Source: Haloimpatiens massiliensis (GTDB lineage Bacteria; Bacillota; Clostridia; Clostridiales; Clostridiaceae). From it: a stretch of 64,000 bases of DNA. The notes beneath the pieces are model-generated. The model had not been told where the DNA came from. It ran no database searches and saw only the letters and a program-made list of their open reading frames with translations. Shown here one piece after another: positions 1 through 9,600 of this stretch (the stretch's first letter is position 1; each line of letters starts with the position of its first letter). The position numbers and the translations under genes were made by a program. The stretch covers positions 2,172,877 to 2,236,876 of the forward strand of contig NZ_LT854640.1 in the NCBI RefSeq assembly GCF_900184255.1. Reading direction: 5' to 3'.

Positions 1-1047
1 TTCATCATTAATAATCTCTAGCTGTTTCCTTTTATAATCCAGTTCCTGATTAGATTTTATAAGCAAATTCATTAATTTTTCATTTTCTATTAAAGTAAAG
101 AATTGTCTTGTAATTATAAGAAATGAGCAAATACCAAACCCTACTATGATACTATTAACTCTTTCAATTTTATAAGCAATTATAATTACTAAACTTATAA
201 CTCCTATATAAGGAATAAATTTTTTTAACATATTTATTTCTCTACTATAAATTTTGCTTTCTACTTGTTCTTCACCATTTTGTATCATATCATCATAAAC
301 AATAGCTGAATATGATATGAACAATAATGATATAACCCAAAATGGATCTAAAAATTCTAATGAAATATGAATGTTGTTAAAGGTAATATAACAATACAAT
401 AAATCTATAAAGCTTTCTAACAATAATCCCCACATAATAAGAAAAATTACTTTACTAGGGAAAGCCTCTCTTGCTAATAGTATGATAAATAATCCTGAAA
501 GCAATACTCCTAAATCTCCTATAGGATTTGCCAATAATGAAATCTTTTTTAAAATCTCTAACCCTATTTCTGAATAAACAGGTTCCATAATATAAAACCA
601 ACTTATAGATGCAATAGCAATAACTGTTATTAGAATATCCATAACCATCTGAAAAGTAAGAAATTTACTTTTCTTCTTATACACTATATATAACATTCCT
701 ATTATACTTAAAGGATATTGACTTAAATAGAAAAACTCCGATATATAGCAGGTAGTTAAAACATTTCCCAGGTATATCTCTGTAATTATCCAAATTAAAT
801 CTCCTATGAAATAGCTTATTATAGCCAAATCTATAAAAAGCCAAAAATTTTTTTCTGCACCAGAGCTTTTTCTATAGGTGTTAAAAATAACTTTACAAGC
901 TACAAACTCCCCTATTATAAGAAATACGTTATTCCCCAACACCTTATAAAAATTATTTTCTCCGAATGTACAAATATAAAAAACCCAAAGAAATATATAC
1001 GCAAACATTATATGTATTATATTCTCTTTTTTTACAACCCTATTCAA
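1..1047 (-). CDS. N-terminal part of a multi-pass membrane sensor-like protein (runs off left edge)
   Basis: An open frame without stops runs from a TTG at 1047 to the window edge (349 codons); an in-frame TAA lies upstream at 1075-1077. A purine-rich RBS (AAGGGAG) precedes a GTG at 1056 (too close) and the TTG at 1047, so the exact start is uncertain. The product is a chain of about nine hydrophobic helices followed by a polar, probably helical segment (LLIKSNQELDYKRKQLEII) at the edge. That layout, membrane sensor then linker, is typical of the N-terminus of GGDEF/EAL or histidine-kinase proteins, but the output domain lies outside the window. The sensor role is inference. Confidence 0.7.
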   Translation of the reverse strand, partial: MNRVVKKENIIHIMFAYIFLWVFYICTFGENNFYKVLGNNVFLIIGEFVACKVIFNTYRKSSGAEKNFWLFIDLAIISYFIGDLIWIITEIYLGNVLTTCYISEFFYLSQYPLSIIGMLYIVYKKKSKFLTFQMVMDILITVIAIASISWFYIMEPVYSEIGLEILKKISLLANPIGDLGVLLSGLFIILLAREAFPSKVIFLIMWGLLLESFIDLLYCYITFNNIHISLEFLDPFWVISLLFISYSAIVYDDMIQNGEEQVESKIYSREINMLKKFIPYIGVISLVIIIAYKIERVNSIIVGFGICSFLIITRQFFTLIENEKLMNLLIKSNQELDYKRKQLEIINDE

Positions 1048-1230
1048 AATTTCCACTTCTCCCTTATATCTTTATGAAATCCGCCACATACAAGTATTAT
1101 ACCTATTAAATATACTATAACTCAATATGTTCCTATGAGTTTTTTATTATAAATTTAAACTAAAACATTAACAATAAGTATTAGAATAAATTGTGAAGCA
1201 AGTGCCATAAGAAAAATCTGTCTTTAAGTC

Positions 1231-1425
1231 CACAATAAATATATTTTTTAAGACTGCTCGCAATACGCCAAGAAATTCTAATGTCTTCAAATATCAATAC
1301 CTTAAAGCTTTCAAACTCGCTTCTAACGGCGCTCAAACATGAAAGCTTCTTAACGGGTATTGATATTTGAAAACAAAGAATTTCTAAGGCTAGCTCAATA
1401 GTCTAAAAAAATATATTTATTGTTA
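1231..1425. repeat. Arm A of family 1 element: ~195-bp long hairpin
   Basis: Outer stem ACAATAAATATATTTTTT pairs with its complement near 1405-1425. An asymmetric internal loop holds CAATACGCC on one side and GGCTAGCTCAAT on the other. Next come an AGAAATTCT stem, a TTCAAATATCAATACC stem and a terminal AAGCTTTCA stem. The loop boxes match arms B-D while the stem sequences do not. Confidence 0.8.
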
Positions 1426-1935
1426 CCTTAAAGACAGATTTTTCGGTTCATACGTACATTACTTATGGGCGAGACAGCCTACTGAAGGAGAATTTTCCTC
1501 CACTATGTTACGGAAAATCTTTAATTAAATAAATGGAATAGCAAAAAAGCTATAACTATTTCATTAAACGGAATAGTTATAGCTTTTTCTTTTAGCGCTT
1601 TAAAAATCTTTTATTGGCGATATCCAACCTAAATACATAGAAATGATTAAGATTTATACAAACCAATGCCTCACGGCAAAATATATTAACTCTTACATAT
1701 TAATGTATTTTCATAATCAATTATTCATTAGTATATAATCAAAGTTAATAATTCTATCTCACAATTAATAAAAATAATATTGTAGATTAAACGAAAGGCT
1801 ACGCCTAAAAAAATATTATGAGCGTTTTTTTATAAATTAAAGATTTTCCATAGCGAAGAGGAGGAAAATCATCCTTTAGTAGGCTTCTCATCTCAAACCA
1901 CATACATATTAAACTAAAAATCTGATTTTAATGTA

Positions 1936-2126
1936 GTAATAAATGTGGAATTTGGGACTATTGAACTAGCCTTAGAACTTCTTATGTCTCACAGTTAAAG
2001 ACCCGTTAAGAAGCTTTCATGTTTGAACGAGGAACGAGTGAGTTTGAAAGCTTTAGGGGCTTTAACTGTGAGACATTTAGAAGTTCTTAGCGTATTGTGA
2101 ACAGTCCCAAATTACACATTTATTAC
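1936..2126. repeat. Arm B of family 1 element: ~191-bp long hairpin
   Basis: Outer stem GTAATAAATGTG plus AATTTGGGACT, internal loop with GAACTAGCC opposite GCGTATTGTGAAC, stem AGAACTTCT, stem GTCTCACAGTTAAAG and terminal AAGCTTTCA stem. Orientation is opposite to arm A. It is close in sequence to arm C at 15781-15971. Confidence 0.8.
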
Positions 2127-2196
2127 GGAATTAAAATTAGATTTTTCTTCAAAGTATTGCTTCACAATATTTTTATATAGTGCATCATTAAGTTTT

Positions 2197-2769
2197 TTAG
2201 CTGTCTATTTTATATAAATAAATGTAAATATTACCTTTTCCTAAAAGCTTTAGTATATATCCATAGAGGGATACATTTAGCCTATTAGCCGTATGCTGAG
2301 CAATAAAAAGATCATTTTGACCCATAAATGGATTAAAAACTTTATTATGAATTACCTGAGTATGATAAGGAAGTGGTTTTCCATATTGAATAACGTCTCC
2401 CACCTGAAATGTATTATAAATATATGAAAAATTTGTTATGGCCTCTTCTGGAGTTATTTTATAGAACTTATATGCTCTGTTAGCTCCCATACCATTTTCA
2501 TTTCCCCAATGTCTCATAAAATATCTAGCTGCCCTCCAAGTAATAGCAACTTTTTTTAATGTTTTTTCCTCTGAAGTTCTGCAAAACCAAGAATCAAAAT
2601 CATCCCATGAATTTCCCACCTCCTCCATCCCACCAGCTTTTAGGACTTGAGATACAAAATTAGTGCAGTCATCACTTCTATAATAAGGATATTGTTGAAC
2701 ATTAGGACTTAAAGCATACTTTTCTGCATAGTGCCTAGCTGCCACTCTATCATATTGCAGTCTTAACAT
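2197..2769 (-). CDS. Amidase_6 (putative amidase domain) protein
   Basis: A 190-residue protein matching the putative amidase domain family (Pfam Amidase_6), papain/NlpC-like cysteine hydrolases often tied to peptidoglycan or peptide amide cleavage. The visible signature is RVAARHYAEKYA at the N-terminus, then SDDCTNFVSQ (nucleophile candidate Cys35), the family W-rich stretch, and PYHTQV near residue 136 carrying the likely catalytic His. There is no signal peptide, unlike many relatives, so it is either cytoplasmic or a stand-alone version of the domain. RBS AGGGGAG lies 10 nt before the ATG. The gene is divergent from pyc, and its stop is 28 bp from the palindromic element. Substrate unknown. 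Confidence 0.8.
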   Translation of the reverse strand: MLRLQYDRVAARHYAEKYALSPNVQQYPYYRSDDCTNFVSQVLKAGGMEEVGNSWDDFDSWFCRTSEEKTLKKVAITWRAARYFMRHWGNENGMGANRAYKFYKITPEEAITNFSYIYNTFQVGDVIQYGKPLPYHTQVIHNKVFNPFMGQNDLFIAQHTANRLNVSLYGYILKLLGKGNIYIYLYKIDS

Positions 2770-3094
2770 ATTATTATCACTCCCCTTTTATTTGGCTTTT
2801 TTAATTTTATAGGTTAATTTTTTACCTTATTATTGGTTATATTATATTTATATTTAAAATACTCTAATTAAGTTACAATGTTTATCCAATATTTACATCT
2901 TAGCAATGTGCTATACTATTTATTTTTTTACTGTTATTATGTTTTTATTATTTAATGCACCAAATTCCATTAAAAAGAATTATTTTTTTTAATAAATTGC
3001 ATTGCATTATATATTTGTGTGTCATATAATGATATCATACGTTAAAATGAATTTATGCAGTATAAAATATTTCATATATAAGTGAGGTGCTAAT
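2770..3094. promoter_or_regulatory. Divergent intergenic region between the Amidase_6 gene and pyc
   Basis: AT-rich 325 bp holding the pyc promoter and presumably a promoter for the minus-strand amidase gene. No riboswitch-like structure or operator palindrome stands out. Confidence 0.5.
3002..3030 (+). promoter_or_regulatory. Probable sigma-A promoter of pyc
   Basis: TTGCAT (3002-3007), a 17-nt spacer and a consensus TATAAT (3025-3030), about 64 nt before the pyc ATG. Confidence 0.65.
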
Positions 3095-6000
3095 ATGTCA
3101 ATTAAAAACTTCAAAAGAATTCTTGTGGCAAATAGAGGGGAAATTGCTATACGAATATTCAGAGCATGTGGCGAATTAAATATTCGAACCGTAGCCATTT
3201 ATTCAAACGAAGATAAATGCTCTCTTTTTAGGACTAAAGCTGATGAATCATATCAAATAGGGAAAAATAACAATCCTGTTGATGCATATTTAAATATAGA
3301 TGAAATTATAAATCTAGCCTTGAAAAAAGGTGTAGATGCTATCCATCCTGGTTATGGATTTCTTTCGGAGAATCCAGAATTCGCTAGAAAATGTGAAGAA
3401 GCTGGTATTGAATTCATAGGACCAACTGCCACTATGATGGAACAACTTGGAGATAAAATAAAATCTAAATTAGTAGCTCAAAAGGTTGGAGTTCCTACCA
3501 TACCTGGAGTGGAAGAACCAATAAAAACCGAAGATCAAGCACTTGAATTTGCAAATTTCTGCGGATATCCAGTTATGCTAAAGGCAGCTGCCGGTGGTGG
3601 TGGAAGAGGTATGAGAATTGTAAAAGAAGAAAAAGATTTAATTTCTTCCTTCAGAAGCGCCAAAAACGAAGCTAAAAAAGCCTTTGGTATAGATGATATA
3701 TTTATAGAAAAATATCTAGAAAATCCAAAGCATATTGAAGTACAAATTCTTGGAGACAAATACGGAAACATCGTTCACCTTTTCGAAAGAGATTGTTCTA
3801 TTCAAAGACGTCATCAAAAGGTTGTAGAATTTGCACCCTCCTTATCTCTTTCCGAAGAAAAGCGAAAAGAAATTTGTGACGATGCCCTTAAAATAGCCAA
3901 AAGTGTTAATTATAGAGGAGCTGGCACACTGGAATTTCTTCTTGATAGCAAAGGAAATCATTACTTTATAGAAATGAATCCTAGGATTCAGGTAGAGCAT
4001 ACTGTAACAGAAGTAATAACTGGAGTAGATATTGTTCAAAGTCAGATTCTCATAGCTCAAGGATATACTTTAGATTCTGAAGAAATAGGATTATCCTCTC
4101 AAGATTCTATAAAAACTAATGGTTATGCTATTCAGTGTAGAATAACTACTGAAGATCCATCAAACAATTTTGCTCCAGATACAGGTAAAATTGATGTGTA
4201 CAGAACTGGCTCTGGCTTTGGTATAAGACTGGATGGTGGAAACGGATTTACAGGAGCTGTAATAAGTCCTTATTATGATAGCTTGCTAGTTAAGACTACA
4301 GCTTATTCCAGAACCTTTAAGGATGCTGTTAGAAAATCTCTTCGTTCTGTAAAAGAACTTAAAATATCTGGAGTAAAAACTAACGTAGATTTTTTAATAA
4401 ATGTACTAAATCACCCTACTTTCCAAAAGGGACTATGTACTACTAATTTCATAGGAGAAAATCCTGATTTATTTATAACTACTTATAAAGCTGATGAAGA
4501 ATACAACCTTCTAAAATTTATAGGAGAAAAAGTAGTTAATGAAACTCATGGTGTAAAGAAATCCTTTGATGTACCTGTAGTTCCTACAGTTCCTGAAGTT
4601 AAAGATTTAAAAGGCGCAAGAAATATACTTTTAGAAAAAGGCCCTAAAGGATTAGTTAAGTGGATAAAAGCACAAGATAAATTACTTCTAACAGACACTA
4701 CCATGAGAGATGCCCATCAATCCCTTATGGCCACTAGAATGAGAACAGTAGATATGGTTAAAATAGCTGATGCCACTTCCTATTTAGGTAAAGATTTATT
4801 TTCCCTGGAAATGTGGGGAGGTGCTACCTTCGATGTCTGTTATAGATTTTTAAAGGAATCTCCTTGGGAAAGACTTAGAAAATTAAGAGAAAAATGCCCT
4901 AACGTACTTTTCCAAATGCTTATAAGGGGAGCCAACGCCGTAGGATATAAAAACTATCCTGATAACGTAATAAGAGAATTTATAAAAGAATCTGCAACTT
5001 CTGGCATAGATGTATTTAGAATATTTGACTCTCTAAACTGGCTTAAAGGTATGGAAGTAGCTTTAGATGAAGTATTAAAACAAGGAAAAGTAGCTGAATG
5101 CTGCATATGTTACACTGGAGATATACTTGACAGTTCTAGAGATAAATATACTTTAGACTACTACGTTAAAAAAGCTAAAGAAATTGAAAAAATGGGAGCT
5201 CATATACTTGGCATAAAAGATATGTCTGCTTTATTAAAACCTTATGCTGCTTTTAAACTTATAAAAGCCCTTAAAGAAGAAATAAGTATTCCTATTCATC
5301 TACACACTCACGACACTACTGGAAACGGTGTGGCTACAGCCTTACTAGCAGCAGAAGCAGGTGTTGATATAGTGGATACAGCTTTTGACAGCATGGCAGG
5401 ACTTACAAGTCAGCCATCTTTAAACTCTATAGTGGCTGCCCTTGAAAATACTAAAAGAGATACAGGCATAAATCTTGAAGATATACAAAAAATATCAAAT
5501 TACTGGTCTGCTGTAAGACCTGTTTATACTTCTTTTGAATCTGGACTAAAATCTGGCTCTACAGAAATATATAAATATGAAATTCCAGGTGGACAATATT
5601 CTAACTTAAAACCTCAAGTTGAAAGTTTTGGACTTGGCCATAGATTTGGAGAAGTAAAAGAAATGTATAAAAAAGTTAATTCTATGGTAGGTGATATAGT
5701 TAAGGTAACTCCTTCATCTAAAATGGTAGGCGATCTTGCTATATTTATGGTTCAAAACAATTTAAATCCTGAAAATATTTTAGAAAGAGCTTCAAACTTA
5801 TCTTTTCCAGACTCAGCAGTATCCTATTTTAAAGGTATGATGGGTCAACCAGAGCATGGTTTCCCAGAGACTCTTCAAAAGATGGTATTAAAAGGAGAAG
5901 AACCTATAACCTGCAGACCAGGAGAACTTTTAATGCCTGAGGACTTTGGAAAAATAGAAAAACATCTTAAGGAAAAACTAGAATTAGAGCCAACAAAGAA

Positions 6001-6538
6001 AGATATTATAAGCTATGCTCTATATCCAGATGTATTTGAAACCTATGTAAAATATATAAGAGAAAATGGTGACTTAAGTAGTGTAGGTAGTGACATATAT
6101 TTCCATGGATTAGATGAAGGTGAAACTTGTGAAATTAAATTAGCCGAAGGTAAAATATTAGTAGTAAGACTTTTAGAGATTACAAAGCTAAACAAAGAAG
6201 GCTTTAGAACCTTAATATTTGAAGTAAACGGTAATAGACGTGAAATTAAAATAAAAGACAAAACAAGAGCTGAATTAAAAGAAACTTCTGAGGTTTTAAT
6301 GGCTAATCCAGAAAACAAAAATGAAATAGGTGCCAGCATACCTGGAACTATTTTAGATGTACTTGTTAAAGAAGGAGACGAAATAAAAGAAAACGGAAAT
6401 TTAATAGTTGTAGAAGCCATGAAAATGGAAACTATAATTACCTCTCCTATTTCGGGCATAGTGGAATCTATCCACGTGTCTAAAGGCCAACAGGTTAAAT
6501 CTGGTGAAATGCTGATAAAGTTAAAATTTAAAAATTAA
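3095..6538 (+). CDS. pyc: Pyruvate carboxylase
   Basis: Biotin-dependent anaplerotic enzyme making oxaloacetate from pyruvate, bicarbonate and ATP. At 1,147 residues it is the full single-chain form. Order: biotin carboxylase with ATP-grasp (about 5-455; GGGGRGM glycine loop, FIEMNPRIQVEHTVTE active-site segment), carboxyltransferase/HMGL-like domain (about 525-800; TDTTMRDAHQS with the metal-site Asp, HLHTHDTTG metal His pair), PYC/OADA conserved domain (to about 1060) and a C-terminal biotinyl domain with EAMKMET, biotin on Lys1110. RBS GTGAGGTG is 6 nt from the ATG. It is monocistronic, with its own promoter and a terminator shared with the convergent subtilase gene. Confidence 0.98.
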   Translation: MSIKNFKRILVANRGEIAIRIFRACGELNIRTVAIYSNEDKCSLFRTKADESYQIGKNNNPVDAYLNIDEIINLALKKGVDAIHPGYGFLSENPEFARKCEEAGIEFIGPTATMMEQLGDKIKSKLVAQKVGVPTIPGVEEPIKTEDQALEFANFCGYPVMLKAAAGGGGRGMRIVKEEKDLISSFRSAKNEAKKAFGIDDIFIEKYLENPKHIEVQILGDKYGNIVHLFERDCSIQRRHQKVVEFAPSLSLSEEKRKEICDDALKIAKSVNYRGAGTLEFLLDSKGNHYFIEMNPRIQVEHTVTEVITGVDIVQSQILIAQGYTLDSEEIGLSSQDSIKTNGYAIQCRITTEDPSNNFAPDTGKIDVYRTGSGFGIRLDGGNGFTGAVISPYYDSLLVKTTAYSRTFKDAVRKSLRSVKELKISGVKTNVDFLINVLNHPTFQKGLCTTNFIGENPDLFITTYKADEEYNLLKFIGEKVVNETHGVKKSFDVPVVPTVPEVKDLKGARNILLEKGPKGLVKWIKAQDKLLLTDTTMRDAHQSLMATRMRTVDMVKIADATSYLGKDLFSLEMWGGATFDVCYRFLKESPWERLRKLREKCPNVLFQMLIRGANAVGYKNYPDNVIREFIKESATSGIDVFRIFDSLNWLKGMEVALDEVLKQGKVAECCICYTGDILDSSRDKYTLDYYVKKAKEIEKMGAHILGIKDMSALLKPYAAFKLIKALKEEISIPIHLHTHDTTGNGVATALLAAEAGVDIVDTAFDSMAGLTSQPSLNSIVAALENTKRDTGINLEDIQKISNYWSAVRPVYTSFESGLKSGSTEIYKYEIPGGQYSNLKPQVESFGLGHRFGEVKEMYKKVNSMVGDIVKVTPSSKMVGDLAIFMVQNNLNPENILERASNLSFPDSAVSYFKGMMGQPEHGFPETLQKMVLKGEEPITCRPGELLMPEDFGKIEKHLKEKLELEPTKKDIISYALYPDVFETYVKYIRENGDLSSVGSDIYFHGLDEGETCEIKLAEGKILVVRLLEITKLNKEGFRTLIFEVNGNRREIKIKDKTRAELKETSEVLMANPENKNEIGASIPGTILDVLVKEGDEIKENGNLIVVEAMKMETIITSPISGIVESIHVSKGQQVKSGEMLIKLKFKN

Positions 6539-6642
6539 TTTAATTATTTCGCTTAAATTTTCCTGATATTTTACAATTTCCAGTCACAAAATCTATCCCC
6601 TCTTTTTTAAAAATATTATGGAAACTATAAACTTCTCTATTA

Positions 6643-6679
6643 GAAAAGGACAACTAATTTAAATTAGTTGTCCCTTTTC
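6643..6679. terminator. Bidirectional terminator between pyc and the subtilase gene
   Basis: Inverted repeat GAAAAGGACAACTAATTT / AAATTAGTTGTCCCTTTTC with one bulged base, flanked by A and T runs on both sides, so it can serve both convergent genes. Confidence 0.8.
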
Positions 6680-6687
6680 AATTTTAT

Positions 6688-9600
6688 TTATGCTCTTTTT
6701 CTTCTTCTAATAAATACGAATCCACAAGCTATTAAAACTCCGCCTATAGTTACTAACAAAGTTGCATTCATTCTACCGCCTGTTTGAACTAATTTATTAT
6801 TAGAAGTTTGGCTACCTTTTTCATTTACATTATTGTTACTGCTATTGTTATTGTTGCTATTTGAAGCACCGTTAGAGCCACCATCTGCTGTATCTTTCAA
6901 ACTAAACTTAATAGTTTTAGAAGAAGCATTTCCTGCTAAATCTACAGCAGTTACTATTAAAGTATAATCTCCTACTGAAGATATTCCTTTACCATCATAA
7001 TTCTTTCCATTAAGTGTTACTGTAACTTTAGCTGTGTTGTCATCACATTTAACTACAGGAGTTACTTTATTATTATATACTTTACCATCCTCTACACCTG
7101 TTACTGTTATCACTGGGAAAGTCTTGTCTATAATAAAGTTAATCTTATATTCAGAAACATTTCCTGCCAAATCTACAGCTTTTACTACTAATTCATGGAT
7201 GCCTTCTGTAGTAATCTTTTCTCCCTTATATGCTTTACCATCAAGAGTTGTAGTAACTTTTGCTTTTTCACTTGATGTGATTTTTGGCATAACATCTTTA
7301 TTGTATAACTTTCCTTCTTCTACGCCTGTTATTGTTATTATAGGTTTAGTCTTATCAATTGTAAATTTAGCCTTATATTCAGAAGTGTTTCCTGCTAAAT
7401 CTACAGCAGTTACTACTAATTCATGAATTCCCTCTGTAGTAATTTCTTCTCCTTTATATGCTTTACCATCAAGAATTGTAGTAACTTTTGCATCTTCATT
7501 ACAAGATACTTTTGCTATAACATTGCTGTTATATACCTTTCCATTTTCTACACCAGTAACTTTTATTACAGGTTTTGTCTTGTCAATTGTAAAGTTAACC
7601 TTATACTCTGAAGTATTTCCTGCTAAATCCACAGCTTTTACTACTAATTCATGAGCGCCTTCTGTAGTAATTTCTTCTCCATTGTATGATTTTTTGTCAA
7701 GAGTAGAAGTTATAGTAGCAGTTTTATTAGAAGTAATTTTTGGTGTAACATTCTTATCATAAACTTTGCCATCTTCTACACCTGTTACTGAAATAACTGG
7801 TTTTTCTTTATCCACTACTACATTAATATTCTTAACAGTTTCATGACCAAATGCATCTACAGCTTTTATTTCTAAGAAAGAGTTATTAGTAACAGGAACT
7901 TCATAATCAAAAGTTCTTTCTGTTACATCATTTCCCATTTCACCATCTACAAATATATCTAGTTTTTGTTCTCCATTAACATATAGCTTGTATCCATAAG
8001 TATTGTCAGATACTTTTCCTTTAACGTTAATGGTGTCATTATTAACATATACTTTTCCATCCTCTGCAATCTTAGGAGATTCAAGTTCTATAACAGGAGC
8101 TGTAATATCGCAATCTACTTTATATGAGAAATCTTTTAGAACTGTGCCATCGAAATCCTCAGCATATATCTTTACTAAATTTCTGCCTTCCTCAAATGTA
8201 ACATCCACTGAGAAAGTTAAATCTTTGTTTATCTTAACATCCTTATCATTTATCTTAAATACTTTTGGAGCATATCCTACAGAACCAGTTATAGTTAGAT
8301 CTTTATAATCTACAGCCATTCTAGAGGATAAGTTATCGAATTTTAAATCAAATGATGGATTACCTTGTACAACTATTACATCTTTAACACCAACGTTAGA
8401 TGCATAATCTATAGCACCTATAGATATAGAATTGTTTACATTTTCTTCTAGTGTTAAATCGCAACTATATACTCCATTTTCATCTATAGTTATTTTTGAA
8501 ACATCCTGTTTCTTTCCATTTAAGTAAACCAAGCCAAATTTTCCGTCACCAGATAATTCATCAGATACTTTCCACTGTAGCTTATAATTAGACTTGTCTG
8601 ATTTTGTTGCAGATATTACTTCTATAGTTGGAGCTACAGTGTCTATCTTTACTGGGATTTGAAGATGTTTTTCTTCTGCATTATCTATATCTACCTTAGT
8701 TACATAATCAATATAGTACTGACCATCTTGCACTACACCCATTTTACCTGTAGATGGATCATAAATCTTTCCATCCCACTTCCAACTCATATCCTGTCTA
8801 TATCCTGGGTCATTTTGTGCTGAAATAACATTCTTTCTAATATCATTAGAAGTTGATAATTGTTTTATGAGCTTTCTATTCTTGTCTAATAATCTGATCT
8901 CCATAAACTTAGCATTTCTTAAGAATGCTAGGAATGGATATATATTATCATTTTGGTTATCACCGTTAGGAGAAATAGCAATTTTATCTTCGTCTATAAT
9001 TGGATTTCCATCTTCATCTTCTCCTGTAACTCCTAAATAGTATAATGTGTCTCCATCTTCTCCTAAAGTTAACATTCTTGTTCCACCCAAATAGCTTTCT
9101 TTATCCCACATAGGCTTATCTATAACAGCCTGTTTTGACCAATTTCCATAGAAACCTATATATGGTACTACTAAATCTGGATTGTCTTTAGGTTCAGTAG
9201 ATTTTAATTTAATAAAACCTTCTACAAAGCTTTCTGTTGGTAAATTATTTGGTAAATTAACTGTTACATTTACTTTTACAGTTCCATTAGCTGGTACTGT
9301 TACTGTAGGATTATCAAATGTAACCTTAGCATCCTTTATTTTTACATCATAAGACATTGCACTTGTAAACGGAAGTTTTTGCTCAGTTAAAACTCCTCCT
9401 ATATCACTTAAATCAAAAGTAATAGGCTTATCCTTATAGTTCTTTAAATTCAAAGCAAAAGTTTTAGTTTTTCCTATTTCCTTTAAAGCTACTGCTGCAT
9501 TGCCTCTATCGTCTTTTACTGTTACGCCATTGTTTACGGCATTTACTATTTGAACCAATCCTGCCCCTTGTCTTCTTGGAGAATAAGGAACTTGTGAATG

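Larger units (their letters stand above)
1190..2168. mobile_element. Two-armed palindromic element, family 1, copy 1
   Basis: A ~979-bp gene-free segment bounded by imperfect inverted ends (ATTGTGAAGCAAGTG on the left, rc of GCTTCACAAT on the right). It holds two ~190-bp palindromic arms in opposite orientation (1231-1425 and 1936-2126). Inside each arm is a conserved box (CCTACTRAAGGA, then TTTCCTCCACTA.GTTACGGAAAATCTTTAAT, also inverted). The ~350-bp centre holds a terminator-like hairpin near 1540-1590. A second copy in inverted orientation is at 15740-16685. No transposase is encoded, so it is probably non-autonomous or an RNA/DNA structural element. No clear target duplication was found. 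Confidence 0.75.

Noticed and set aside
1231..2126. CRISPR array or direct-repeat tract in the palindromic region
   Set aside because: Repeats are two large inverted hairpins, not short direct repeats with regular spacers.
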